DNA from: LMUY01 sp965276785
GTDB lineage: Bacteria; Pseudomonadota; Alphaproteobacteria; Acetobacterales; Acetobacteraceae
Assembly (NCBI GenBank): GCA_965276785.1
Contig: OZ255629.1
Coordinates: 2,480,001 to 2,544,000 of the forward strand
DNA: 64,000 bases
Reading direction: 5' to 3'
The stretch's first letter is position 1, and every line of letters starts with the position of its first letter. Shown here in pieces: positions 1 to 8,812 of the stretch. The notes under the pieces are model-generated. The model was given only the letters and a program-made list of their open reading frames with translations. It had not been told where the DNA came from and ran no database searches. The position numbers were made by a program, and so were the translations under genes.

Positions 1-2164
1 GCCAGGCCGCCATGGCCACCTCGTCGCTGGGCCGCACCTCCGGCTGCAGGCTGATGACCTCACACCGGTCATCGAACATCTCAGCAAAACGGGCCAGCGG
101 GATGGAGCGATTGGCGTCGTTCACGTGCCCCTTGCTGCCCGACCACGCCACACCGACCCGCAGCCGAGTCCTGGGGCCAAGGCGCGCTTGCCAGGGCTCG
201 GCCCAAGCTGGATTTAGGGTCAGATATGGCACGGCGGCGGGAATGGCCGACAACTCGAGCCCAAGGCCCAATGGCAAGCTCAGCATCGGGCAGGCGAAGT
301 CGTGCGGCGGAAAGCGGTCGCCTTCCGTGATAAAGCGCAAGCCCTGTTTGGCCTCGCGCATCAATGGCAGCAGCACGCGGGGTACGGCCGCAATCACCGT
401 GGCTCCCAAGGCCTGCAGCAGAGGCAGCAAGCGTACGAATTGCAAGGTATCGCCAAGGCCTTGCTCGGCAAGGACCAGGATGGTCTTGCCGGCCAAATCC
501 TCCCCGCGCCAGAGCGGCTGGGTATCTTTTAGTGGCGCAAGCCCGTTGCGCTTCCAACGCCATTCGTATTCAGCCCAGCCTTGTGCGAAATTGCCCGTGA
601 CAAGATGGCAAAGTGCCGCGCCGAAATGCGCGTCTGGATAGTCTGCGTCACACGCCAGCGCGGCGGCATAGCTGTCAAGCGCCTCCCCGTAGCGGTTCAA
701 GTCGGCGTAGGCGCAGCCTTGATTGCTGTACACTGAGGCGACGCCACGATTGAGCGCCAAAGCCCGTTTACAGGCCGCGAGCGCCTCATCCGGGCGGCCC
801 AACGCTTGTAGCACGGCGGCATGGTTCGCATGCGCCAGCACGTCGCCAGGCAGCGAGGTGACTGCTCGCTCGATGCAGGGCAGTGCTTCGCCCGGCCGCC
901 GCAAATCCAGCAAAGCGACACCGAGGTTCATGGCGGCGAGCGCGCTCTGCGGATGGCAGGCGAGGGCATGCTGATTGCACGCCAGAGCCTCCATTGGCCG
1001 CTGCAGGGCACGCAGAGCGAGACCGCGGCCGATCAATGCTTCGAGCTTGTCCGGATCGATCGCGAGCGCAACCTCGAACGCCGCCAATGCCGGCTCAGCC
1101 CGGCGCAGCGCGATCAAGACGCTGCCCTTCGCCGCGAGGCAGACCGCGCTGCGCGGCTCGATTTCCACGGCCCGTTCACAGCATTGCAGCGCTTCCTGCA
1201 ACCGCCCGAGCTGCCGCAGCGCCTGGCCGCGATTGCACCAGGTCGGCGCATGGCTCGGCGCGCGGGCGAGCGCCGCTTCGAAACACGTGAGCGCCTCCGC
1301 TTGCTTGCCCTGCTCGAACAGGATTGTCCCGCGGGTGCAGTGCGCATCCGGATTGTCCGGCTCCTGCGCCAGGGCCGCCTCGCAGGCAGCCGCCGCACTA
1401 GGCAAATCGCCCAGCCGGCGCAACGCGACGGCCCGGTTGCACAGCGCGGGACCGTGCTGTGGTGCTGCCGCGAGCACTGCGTCATAACAGGCGAGCGCGT
1501 CGGCAACCCGGTCAAGCTGAAGCAACGCGTCCCCTTTTTGCGCCAGCGCCAGCGCCGAGCCCGGGGCCATCGCCAAGACGGACTCGGCCGCAGCAAGGGA
1601 CCCTTTCCAATCACCCACTGCGTAAAGCACGGCCGCGCGATGGGTTTGCGCGTCCTCCAAATCTGGCTGGAGCGCTAGGGCCCGGTCGACATCGGCCAGC
1701 GCCGGCGCCGCCCGGCCAAGCTGCAACCGCAGCCGGGAGCGATTTAGCAATGCGACCGCCCATTTCGGCGACAGCGCCAAACAACGCGTGTAGCTTTGCT
1801 CGGCTTCCGCCAACCGGCCCAGCAGCCGCAAAGCATTACCGTGGCTGTTCCAAGGCAATGGGTCGTAGGGGTCCTGGCTCAGCAAGGCCTCATAACAAGG
1901 CAGCGCTTCGCTCAGACGGCCAAGCCGCATGAGGGCGTTGCCACGATTGCCCAAGGCGTTGCGGTAGCCCGGGTCGACCGCCAAGGCCGCATCGGCGCAG
2001 GCCAGCGCTTCCTTCGGCCGGCTCAGGCCGAGCAGGACCGAGGCGCGATTTGCCAACACTTCCGGATTGGCCGGGTGCAGGGCGAGAACGCGCTGATACA
2101 GCTCCTCCGCCTCGGCTAAGCGACCGCTGCGGTGCCGGGCCAACGCCTCCCCCATCAACTCCAT
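1..2164 (-). CDS. TPR-repeat protein with C-terminal glycosyltransferase-like domain (partial)
   Basis: The frame is open from the ATG at 2164 to the left edge, about 721 codons, with no stop, so the C-terminus is missing. Residues 1 to about 520 are consecutive 34-residue TPR units, seen as repeated 'N-x-G-x-A-L-x-x-L-G-R' and 'A-x-x-x-Y-x-x-x-L-x-x-x-P' patterns. From about residue 525 a 'GWAEYEWRW' segment leads into 'LVLAEQGLGDTLQFVRLLPLL', which is typical of TPR proteins that end in a GT-B (family 9/41-like) glycosyltransferase fold. The start is favoured by an AGGAGG seven bases upstream. The likely role is protein-protein scaffolding plus sugar transfer to a protein or surface glycan; the substrate is unknown. 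The gene lies 110 bp downstream of the nitrate operon but need not belong to it. Confidence 0.85.
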   Translation of the reverse strand, partial: MELMGEALARHRSGRLAEAEELYQRVLALHPANPEVLANRASVLLGLSRPKEALACADAALAVDPGYRNALGNRGNALMRLGRLSEALPCYEALLSQDPYDPLPWNSHGNALRLLGRLAEAEQSYTRCLALSPKWAVALLNRSRLRLQLGRAAPALADVDRALALQPDLEDAQTHRAAVLYAVGDWKGSLAAAESVLAMAPGSALALAQKGDALLQLDRVADALACYDAVLAAAPQHGPALCNRAVALRRLGDLPSAAAACEAALAQEPDNPDAHCTRGTILFEQGKQAEALTCFEAALARAPSHAPTWCNRGQALRQLGRLQEALQCCERAVEIEPRSAVCLAAKGSVLIALRRAEPALAAFEVALAIDPDKLEALIGRGLALRALQRPMEALACNQHALACHPQSALAAMNLGVALLDLRRPGEALPCIERAVTSLPGDVLAHANHAAVLQALGRPDEALAACKRALALNRGVASVYSNQGCAYADLNRYGEALDSYAAALACDADYPDAHFGAALCHLVTGNFAQGWAEYEWRWKRNGLAPLKDTQPLWRGEDLAGKTILVLAEQGLGDTLQFVRLLPLLQALGATVIAAVPRVLLPLMREAKQGLRFITEGDRFPPHDFACPMLSLPLGLGLELSAIPAAVPYLTLNPAWAEPWQARLGPRTRLRVGVAWSGSKGHVNDANRSIPLARFAEMFDDRCEVISLQPEVRPSDEVAMAAW

Positions 2165-2274
2165 CGGCCATCCTCCTGGCACCGCGTGGAGAATGCCGGA
2201 GATGGGTTAAGGCCCGATGAACGGCTCGGAACGTGCGGTGGGGCCGCATGGACCTGCTCAATCGTTCGACGAGC

Positions 2275-3135
2275 TCAGCCGGCCGCGATCACCAAATCGA
2301 TCGCGCGGCGCAGCATGGTCATGGTGGCTTCCGGCGTCATGAAGCCGGCATGCGCCGTGAGCGTCACGTTGGGCAGGCTCAACAGCGGGTCGCCGGGCAG
2401 CGGCGGCTCGGGGGAGAACACGTCCAGCGCGGCGTGGCGGATGTGCCCGGTGCGCAGCAATTCGGCGAGGGCCGCGTTGTCCACCAAGTCGGCCCGCGCG
2501 GTATTGACCACGATTACGCCGGGCTTGGTGGCGGCCAGCTTGGCGGCATCGAGAAAGCCGCGGGTCTGCGGGTTGAGCGCCAGGCACAGGCAAAGCACGT
2601 CGGATTGCTGCAACACGTCGCTGAGCGAGGCGGTTGCGGTCGGCAGCGGCGAGCGGTTCCAGGCCAGCACGCGCAGGCCTAATCCCGCCGCCATGCGCGC
2701 CACCTCGCGGCCGATGCCGCCCAGCCCGATAATGCCGAGGGTCTTACCGAAAAGCTGCACTCCCGCGACCTGCCGCCAGCCGCCAGCGCGTACTTCGCGA
2801 TCCATAGTAGCAACGCTGCGGGCCGCGGCCAAGGCCAGGGCAATGGTGTGCTCTGCCACGGTCGTGTCGCCATAGCCCTTGATGGTGTCGACCGCGATGC
2901 CGTGCCGGTCGGCCGCTTCCAGGTCGATGAACGAGGAGGCGCCGGTGCCGAGAAACACGATGCGTTGCAGGCCGGGGCAGCGCGCGAGGATGTCCGCGGT
3001 GAAGTAGCTATGGTCGTCGATGCAGGTGGCGTAACCGGCGAGCAGGCTGGGAATGTCGACAGGTTGGCCCGGCGCCATGTTAAGCACGATCGCCGGATCG
3101 GTGGCGCGTTGCACGGCGGCCCAGAGCGGGGCCAT
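2275..3135 (-). CDS. D-isomer-specific 2-hydroxyacid dehydrogenase
   Basis: A NAD-dependent 2-hydroxyacid (phosphoglycerate-like) dehydrogenase of 286 residues from the first ATG. The Rossmann motif 'GLGGIGREVA' sits near residue 150. The family catalytic triad is visible as Arg in 'NTARADLVD', Glu in 'DVFSPEPP' and His in 'LTAHAGF'. The open frame continues 12 codons upstream of this ATG to the nirD stop, and that stretch (L-F-L-D-C-T-D-D) looks like a genuine family N-terminus. The true start may therefore be a CTG or other non-ATG codon near 3150-3171, coupled to the end of nirD. Its place as last gene of the nitrate operon suggests co-transcription, but no nitrate-specific role is known to me. 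Substrate unknown. Confidence 0.85.
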   Translation of the reverse strand: MAPLWAAVQRATDPAIVLNMAPGQPVDIPSLLAGYATCIDDHSYFTADILARCPGLQRIVFLGTGASSFIDLEAADRHGIAVDTIKGYGDTTVAEHTIALALAAARSVATMDREVRAGGWRQVAGVQLFGKTLGIIGLGGIGREVARMAAGLGLRVLAWNRSPLPTATASLSDVLQQSDVLCLCLALNPQTRGFLDAAKLAATKPGVIVVNTARADLVDNAALAELLRTGHIRHAALDVFSPEPPLPGDPLLSLPNVTLTAHAGFMTPEATMTMLRRAIDLVIAAG

Positions 3136-3174
3136 GTCGTCGGTGCAGTCGAGGAACAGGGTTGCCAGCAGAGG

Positions 3175-3501
3175 CTATCCTTCGGCCAGCTCGGCCGGTT
3201 CCATCACCAGCACGATCGTTCCATCCGCTTCCGCGCGCACCGGGTAGACCGTGAGGCTGCACTCGTTGCCAATGCCGGCACCGGTTTGAAATTCGTAAAT
3301 CCGGTCGTGCAGCGGGCACACCACGGTGGCGCCGTCCGTCAGCCCATCGGCGAGCGGGCCGCCCTTGTGCGGGCAACGCGCCTGGGTGGCGAACACGCGG
3401 CCGTCGCGGGTGTGGAACACCGCCACCTCCCGTTCGCCGAGCGCGAAGTTCCGGCCTTCCCCCGGAGGAATTTGTGAGAGCAAACCGATGGCATGCTCCA
3501 T
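3175..3501 (-). CDS. nirD: Assimilatory nitrite reductase small subunit, Rieske type
   Basis: A 108-residue Rieske-fold protein that pairs with NirB in NAD(P)H-dependent reduction of nitrite to ammonium in the cytoplasm. The [2Fe-2S] ligands are present as C43-x-H45 ('CPHKGGPL') and C62-x2-H65 ('CPLHDRIYE'), so this is the metal-binding version and not the cluster-less NirD seen in enterobacteria. I chose the ATG at 3501 because it lies 2 bases after the nirB stop (3504-3506), an arrangement consistent with translational coupling. The open frame extends to 3570 inside nirB, but that part reads like a shadow. It is followed at once by the 2-hydroxyacid dehydrogenase. Confidence 0.93.
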   Translation of the reverse strand: MEHAIGLLSQIPPGEGRNFALGEREVAVFHTRDGRVFATQARCPHKGGPLADGLTDGATVVCPLHDRIYEFQTGAGIGNECSLTVYPVRAEADGTIVLVMEPAELAEG

Positions 3502-3503
3502 GC

Positions 3504-5951
3504 TCAGCCCTCCACCGGCAGCAACGAAGCGAACTGGTTGGCCGTCTTCGGCGCCTCCCGCTCCTTCCATGGGTCTCTCACCGAGGCGCAGGAGGCGTCC
3601 ATCGCCGCATCCAGCGTGGCGGCGATGCCTTCGCTGTCCTCCACCATCACGGCGCGGGCACGTTCGATGCCCATGCGCTCGATGAAGGTGTGGGTGCGCT
3701 CCTTATACTTGGCATGCTCCCGATACCACTGCATGAAGCGGCCAGTAATACGGATCACTTCGTCCTCGCTGTCCACCGTGCACAACACGTCGCCCTTGCG
3801 CACGGAAGACCCGGCGGCGCCCCCGACATAGATCTCCCACTTGTCATTGCCGATCGCGACCGCGCCGACATCCTTCACCATCGCTTCGGAACAGTTACGC
3901 GGGCAGCCGGCGGTGGCGAGCTTGAGCTTGCCGGGGGCGTCGATGCCGCGGAACTTGGCCTCGATCTTCTTGGCCAGCCCCATGCTGTCGCCCAGGCCGA
4001 AGCGGCAGTAGTCGGTGCCGATGCAGCTCTTGCACGTGCGATAGCTCTTGCCCCAGGCCCAGCCAGCCGGCATGTCGAGGTCGGCCCAGACCTTCGGCAA
4101 GTCCTCCTTGGTGATGCCGACCAGATCGATGCGCTGGCCGCCGGTGAGCTTCACCAGCGGGACGTTGTACTTCACCGCCACCTCGGCAATGCGCATCAGG
4201 TCAGCGGCCGTGGTGATGCCGCCGGGCATTTCGGGTATCACGGAAAAGGTCGCGTCCTTCTGGATGTTGGCGTGTACCCGGTCGTTAATGAAGCGGGCGT
4301 CGCGCTCGTCTTCATACTGGTCGTCCCACAGCGTGATCAGCAGCGAGGCGAGCGCGGGCTTGCTGGCGGCGTCCGGTTTGCCTTCGAAGGCAAGCGCGTG
4401 GAACACGGCGGACACCGATTTCAGCCGCTGCTCGCGGATTGCCTGCACCAACTCCGGCTTGGCCATCGGGATGCATGGCACGTAATAATGCACCGAGGGG
4501 TCTGCCTCGGCTTGGCCGCCGCAGAACCAGTCCACCACCTCGCCCACCAGCGACTTGCAGGAGCCGCAGCCCATGCCGGCGCGGGTGGCCGCCATCACCG
4601 CTTTGGCCGAGCGTTTGCCGCCCGCCACGCAGGCGCCAATCGCCCCCTTGGTCACGCCGTTGCAGTTGCAGATCTGCGTGTCGGGCGTCATCTCGTCGAG
4701 CGTCACTTTTTGCGACGGCGTGCCGATGTCGAACAACAGACCGAGGCGTTCGTCCGGCAACGGGCTATCCCGGTCGAAGGCCTGCATCAGATAGGCGGCC
4801 TTGCTGATGTCGCCCATCAGGATGCCGCCCACCAAGCGGCCCTCGCGCACGATCAGCTTCTTGTAGGTGCCGCGTTTGGCCTCGGTGAACTGGATCACCT
4901 CGTCGCGCTCGTCGGCCGGCTCGGTGATGCCCATGGAGGCGAGTTCCACCCCCATCACCTTCAGCTTGGTGGCGAGCTTGGAGCCGTTATAGACGCTATC
5001 AATATTGTGCTTGGTGATGTGCTCGGCGAACACGCGCGCCTGCTCCCAGAGCGGCGCCACCAGGCCGTACACTCGGCCGCGATGCTGCGCGCACTCGCCC
5101 ACCACGTAGATGTTCATGTCATCGACCGAGCGCATGTGGTTGTCGACCACGATGGCGCGCTCCACCGTGAGCCCGGCGCTATGGCCGATCTCGGCATTCG
5201 GGCGGATGCCGGCGGAGATCACCACCATGTCGCAATCGAGCGTGGAGCCGTCCTTGAACGAAAGCCCGGTCACCGGGCCGTCGCCGCCCAGGATCTCGGT
5301 GGTGGCTTTCTCGAGATGGATGTGAACGCCCATCTTCTCCATCGTGCTGCGCAGGATGGCGCCGCCGGTGGTGTCGAGCTGTGCGTCCATCAGGTGCTTG
5401 CCGAGATGGATGACGTGCACCTCGCAGCCATGATTCATCAGCCCGCGCGCGGCTTCCAGCCCGAGCAGGCCGCCGCCGATCACCGCGGCCTTCCGGCTGC
5501 GCTTGGCCGTCGCCATGATGCCATTGCAATCGTCGATGCTGCGGAAGCCGAACACGCCGGGCCGCATCTCGCCGTTCGCCAGCCGGGCGCCCTGCACCGG
5601 CGGGATGAAGGCGCGGCTGCCGGTGGCAATCAGCAGCTTGTCGTAGCTCACCTTCACGCCATTGGCCGCCAGCACCTTGTGCGAGGCCCGGTCGATCTCC
5701 GTCACGCGCGCGCCGGCATGCAGGGTGATGTGGTTCTCTTCGTACCAGGCCAGCGGATTGATGAAAATCTCGCTCGCGTCCTGCACGCCGCTGAGAATGT
5801 TGGACAGCAAGATGCGGTTGTAGTTGCCGTAGGGCTCGTCGCCGAACATGGTGATGTCGAACTGCTCGGCGCCGCCAAGCGCCAGCACGTCTTCGACCGC
5901 CCGAGCGCCAGCCATGCCGTTGCCGATGACAACCAGGTGTTGTTTGGCCAT
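3504..5951 (-). CDS. nirB: Assimilatory nitrite reductase large subunit
   Basis: An 815-residue NirB that reduces nitrite to ammonium with electrons from NAD(P)H. The N-terminus holds the FAD-binding 'VIGNGMAGARAVED' and a second dinucleotide fold with 'VIGGGLLGLEAARGL'. A BFD-like [2Fe-2S] domain follows at about residues 424-470 ('CNCNGVTKG' and 'GMGCGSCK'). The siroheme/[4Fe-4S] half carries the cysteines in 'CKSCIGTDYC' (about 639) and 'GCPRNCSEA' (about 682). The length is usual for the family. It lies between the 116-residue unknown gene (24 bp gap) and nirD (3 bp offset) in one minus-strand operon with nasA. Confidence 0.96.
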   Translation of the reverse strand: MAKQHLVVIGNGMAGARAVEDVLALGGAEQFDITMFGDEPYGNYNRILLSNILSGVQDASEIFINPLAWYEENHITLHAGARVTEIDRASHKVLAANGVKVSYDKLLIATGSRAFIPPVQGARLANGEMRPGVFGFRSIDDCNGIMATAKRSRKAAVIGGGLLGLEAARGLMNHGCEVHVIHLGKHLMDAQLDTTGGAILRSTMEKMGVHIHLEKATTEILGGDGPVTGLSFKDGSTLDCDMVVISAGIRPNAEIGHSAGLTVERAIVVDNHMRSVDDMNIYVVGECAQHRGRVYGLVAPLWEQARVFAEHITKHNIDSVYNGSKLATKLKVMGVELASMGITEPADERDEVIQFTEAKRGTYKKLIVREGRLVGGILMGDISKAAYLMQAFDRDSPLPDERLGLLFDIGTPSQKVTLDEMTPDTQICNCNGVTKGAIGACVAGGKRSAKAVMAATRAGMGCGSCKSLVGEVVDWFCGGQAEADPSVHYYVPCIPMAKPELVQAIREQRLKSVSAVFHALAFEGKPDAASKPALASLLITLWDDQYEDERDARFINDRVHANIQKDATFSVIPEMPGGITTAADLMRIAEVAVKYNVPLVKLTGGQRIDLVGITKEDLPKVWADLDMPAGWAWGKSYRTCKSCIGTDYCRFGLGDSMGLAKKIEAKFRGIDAPGKLKLATAGCPRNCSEAMVKDVGAVAIGNDKWEIYVGGAAGSSVRKGDVLCTVDSEDEVIRITGRFMQWYREHAKYKERTHTFIERMGIERARAVMVEDSEGIAATLDAAMDASCASVRDPWKEREAPKTANQFASLLPVEG

Positions 5952-5975
5952 AGCGTGTTCTCTCTGCTTGCCGGG

Positions 5976-6326
5976 TTAGATTTCGATAATGCCAAGGTCG
6001 AGCACCAGCGTGCCCGAGACGCCTGGTGCCGCGCCGAAATAGACCTCCACTTTGGTGTCCGGCTGCAGGTCCTCGACGACGGCGAGCGCCACATGGATCG
6101 AGGCTTTGGCGCCGATTGGGAAGGTGCGGGCCGGCTTGCCGTCGGTCATCAGCGCCAGATAGGCCAGTTCGCCGCTGGAATTGCCGCCGCGCAGGTAGAT
6201 CATCTGCGCCCGCTTATCCGCCGGCACGACATAGACCAGCGACGGGTCGAGCAAAGCGGGCGAGCCGTAGCCCTTGCCTTCGAACGTGTAAGCGCCGTTG
6301 AGGAAGCGGGGCGTGGAGTCGATCAT
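5976..6326 (-). CDS. Conserved-looking 116-residue protein of the nitrate operon, function unknown
   Basis: The ATG at 6326 overlaps the nasA stop (TTATGA), so the gene is translationally coupled to nasA, and it ends 24 bp before nirB. The 116-residue product has no signal peptide or membrane helix. It begins 'MIDSTPRFLNGAYTFEGKGY', and it alternates short hydrophobic strands with charged turns, suggesting a small beta-rich soluble domain. No cysteines or obvious metal sites are visible. I do not recognise the family. By position it is a candidate accessory or structural partner of the nitrate or nitrite reductase, for example in electron transfer docking or cofactor insertion. That role is inference only. 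Confidence 0.8.
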   Translation of the reverse strand: MIDSTPRFLNGAYTFEGKGYGSPALLDPSLVYVVPADKRAQMIYLRGGNSSGELAYLALMTDGKPARTFPIGAKASIHVALAVVEDLQPDTKVEVYFGAAPGVSGTLVLDLGIIEI

Positions 6327-8554
6327 AACACCTCTATTTGGCTCGGGGCTGGCTTGGGTTCGGCAGGCAGCAGCGCGGCGTCCACCCGTTCGAAGCGGAC
6401 GGCGCAGGCCTTGAATTCCGGGATGCGCGAGATCGGGTCCGTGGCGGTGGTGGTCAGCAGGTTGGCGGTGGCCTTGCCGCCCCAATGGAACGGCACGAAC
6501 AACACGTCCATGCGGATGTCGCGGCTGAGATGGGCGCGCATCAGGGCCTCGCCGCGCCGGGTCGTGAGCCGGACGGTGTCGCCATCGGCCACACCGCAGC
6601 CCCGCGCTGTGTCGGGGTGGAGCTCCACGTAGGGCTCCGGGCTGGCGGTGCAGAGCTCCGGCACGCGCCGGGTCTGCGCGCCGGTTTGGTATTGCGCCAA
6701 GGTCCGCCCGGTGGTCAGCACGTAGGGGTAGTCGCCGTCCGGCTGTTCGGCCGCCCCGCGGTGCTGCACGGGATGGAACAGGGCGCGGCCATCCTCGGTG
6801 TGGAAGCGGTCCAGGAACAGCCGGGGCGTGCCGGCATGCTCGTCCGAGGGACAAGGCCAGAACACGCCCTGCTCGGCGGCAATGCGCTCATAGCTGATGC
6901 CAGCGTAGTCCGCCGCCCCGCCTGCGCTGGCGCGGCGCAGCTCCTCGAACGCCTGGCGCGCCGTAGTGTCGAACCGCGCCGGGCTGCCGAGCCGCTGCGC
7001 CAAGTCGTGCAGGATCTCGAGATCGGTGCGAACGCCCGGCGGCGGCGCCTTTACCCGGCGGCGCAGCAGCACGCGGCCTTCCAGGTTGGTCATGGTACCC
7101 TCTTCTTCCGCCCACTGAGTGATCGGCAGCACCACATCCGCCCGCGCCGCAGTCTCCGAGAGGAACATGTCGGCCACCACCAGCAGGTCGAGCCGGCCCA
7201 ATCCGGTGGCGAACCAATTCGTGTCCGGCGCCGAGACCACGAGGTTGGAGGCCATCACCAGCAGCCCGCGCACCGACTCGCCCAGCGCGCTGAACAGTTC
7301 CACCGCCGGCAGGCCGGGCTGGGGCAAGCTCTCCGGCGCCACCCCCCACACCTGCGCCACGGCGGCGCGATGCGCTGGGTCGGCGAGCTTGCGATAGCCA
7401 GGCAATTGGTCGGCTTTCTGGCCGTGCTCCCGGCCGCCCTGGCCGTTGCCCTGGCCGGTCAGGCAGCCATAGCCGCTGGAGACTTTCCCCGCCTTGCCCA
7501 ATGCCAGTAGCAGATTGATGAACGCTTGGACGTTGTCGGTGCCGTTGCTCTGCTGCTCGGTGCCACGGGCGGACAGCACCATCGCCGTGGCCGCTTCCCC
7601 CATGGTGTGGGCCGCGCGCTCCACCAGGGCGGCGGGGATGCCGGTGATGCGCTCCACCCGGTCCGGCCAGTACGACGCGCAGATGCGGCGCACCGCCGCG
7701 AAGCCGTTGGTGCGGGTGCGGATGAAATTGTCGTCGATCAGCTTGTCGCGCATGGCCACGTGGAGCAGCCCATTGGCGAGCGCCGCATCGGTGCCGGGCG
7801 TGATCTGCAGGTGGAGATGGGCGAGCTTGGCAGTCTCGCTGCGCCGCGGGTCCACCACGATGAGTTGGCCGCCGCGCCGCCGCTGCGCCTCGAAATACTG
7901 CATGATGGGCGGCATGGTCTCCGCCGGGTTGCCGCCGGCCAGCAGGATCACCTCCGCGCCCGGAATATCCGATAACGGGAACGGCAGGCCACGGTCGATG
8001 CCGAAGGCGCGAAGGTTGCCGTTGGCGCCGGAGCCCATGCAGAAGCGGCCGTTGTAGTCGATATTGGCGGTGCCGAGCGCCACGCGCGCGAACTTGCCGA
8101 GCAGGTAGGCCTTCTCGTTGGTGAGCCCGCCGCCGCCGAACACCGCCACCGCATTGCGGCCGTGCGCCGCCTGGATGTCGCGGAACCCGGCGGCGACGCG
8201 GTCGAGCGCCTCGTCCCAACTCGCCGGGCGCAGCGCGCTGCCCTTGTGGTCGCGCAACCATGGCGTGGTCAGCCGGTCCGGCGCGCTAAGCAGCGACCCG
8301 GCAGTCCAGCCTTTCTTGCACAAGCCGCCCTTGTTGGTCGGGAAGTCTCGCGACGTCACCACCCAGCTTTCGCCATCCGCCAGCACGGACATGCCGCATT
8401 GCAGGGCGCAATACGGGCAGTGGGTTTCGGACGCGGTGACGGTGGGCTGGGCGATGTCCAACGCGGCGACCGAGATTAGCGGGACGCTGTGATGCGCGCA
8501 GATGCTTGCCTGCGACGGCCGACAGAACTGCCCTTCTTTGCCGCAAACGCACAC
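6323..8554 (-). CDS. nasA: Assimilatory nitrate reductase catalytic subunit
   Basis: A molybdopterin oxidoreductase of up to 743 residues that reduces nitrate to nitrite in the cytoplasm. The N-terminal [4Fe-4S] ligands are C46-x2-C49-x3-C53 ('CPYCALQCGM') and C79 ('GGLCKKGW'). The bis-MGD domains follow, with 'RFCMGSGANGNLRAFG', 'ARGTEQQSNGTDN' and the C-terminal 'TTGRTLAQYQTG'. It has no C-terminal BFD [2Fe-2S] extension, so electrons must come from a separate partner. The GTG at 8554 gives an N-terminus longer than usual; a start closer to the first cysteine cluster (TTG near 8458) is possible. First gene of the nasA, unknown, nirB, nirD operon. No nitrate transporter or NasT/NasS regulator is nearby. 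Confidence 0.94.
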   Translation of the reverse strand: MCVCGKEGQFCRPSQASICAHHSVPLISVAALDIAQPTVTASETHCPYCALQCGMSVLADGESWVVTSRDFPTNKGGLCKKGWTAGSLLSAPDRLTTPWLRDHKGSALRPASWDEALDRVAAGFRDIQAAHGRNAVAVFGGGGLTNEKAYLLGKFARVALGTANIDYNGRFCMGSGANGNLRAFGIDRGLPFPLSDIPGAEVILLAGGNPAETMPPIMQYFEAQRRRGGQLIVVDPRRSETAKLAHLHLQITPGTDAALANGLLHVAMRDKLIDDNFIRTRTNGFAAVRRICASYWPDRVERITGIPAALVERAAHTMGEAATAMVLSARGTEQQSNGTDNVQAFINLLLALGKAGKVSSGYGCLTGQGNGQGGREHGQKADQLPGYRKLADPAHRAAVAQVWGVAPESLPQPGLPAVELFSALGESVRGLLVMASNLVVSAPDTNWFATGLGRLDLLVVADMFLSETAARADVVLPITQWAEEEGTMTNLEGRVLLRRRVKAPPPGVRTDLEILHDLAQRLGSPARFDTTARQAFEELRRASAGGAADYAGISYERIAAEQGVFWPCPSDEHAGTPRLFLDRFHTEDGRALFHPVQHRGAAEQPDGDYPYVLTTGRTLAQYQTGAQTRRVPELCTASPEPYVELHPDTARGCGVADGDTVRLTTRRGEALMRAHLSRDIRMDVLFVPFHWGGKATANLLTTTATDPISRIPEFKACAVRFERVDAALLPAEPKPAPSQIEVL

Positions 8555-8556
8555 AT

Positions 8557-8812
8557 TTTGAGCAAACTCCTGCAGATACCCGTGGTTTTAGCGTGGGTTT
8601 GCCATTCAATTAACCAATTGGTTGATTTGACGCGCTGCGGCGCGAAGTGCAAGCCCAAACCACATCGAACCCGCCGCAGAGGCGTGATCCGGCCAAGCCC
8701 GTCTACGAATTCTTCGAAAGGCAGCGCGTCTTAACGCTTTGTTTGCTTTTGGCTGCTCTGGTGCGGCCGGCGGCAAAACGGCGCGATTGGTTCTCAAGCC
8801 AAGAGGTAACTC
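8557..8812. other. Intergenic region between nasA and the FlaG-like gene
   Basis: About 256 bp of divergent spacer. It contains the palindrome at 8608-8627. I see no convincing sigma-70 or sigma-54 hexamer pair and no believable small gene. An AGAGGT at about 8801-8806 serves as ribosome binding site for the downstream GTG at 8813. Confidence 0.5.
8608..8627. promoter_or_regulatory. Palindromic operator-like site upstream of nasA
   Basis: A 20-bp imperfect palindrome (AAT-T/C-AACCAA on each arm) with a perfect 12-bp core AACCAATTGGTT at 8612-8623. It lies 54 bp upstream of the nasA GTG, is AT-rich against a GC-rich background, and is well placed to control the nitrate operon. The binding protein is unknown; a dimeric regulator is likely. 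Confidence 0.5.

Noticed and set aside
3474..6632. A 1052-codon open frame on the plus strand
   Set aside because: It is antisense to nirB and nirD, is His/Ala/Arg-rich with no family pattern, and arises from high third-position GC on the opposite strand.
8489..8734. An 81-codon plus-strand frame spanning the nasA start and spacer
   Set aside because: It overlaps nasA, covers the palindrome, and has no ribosome binding site.
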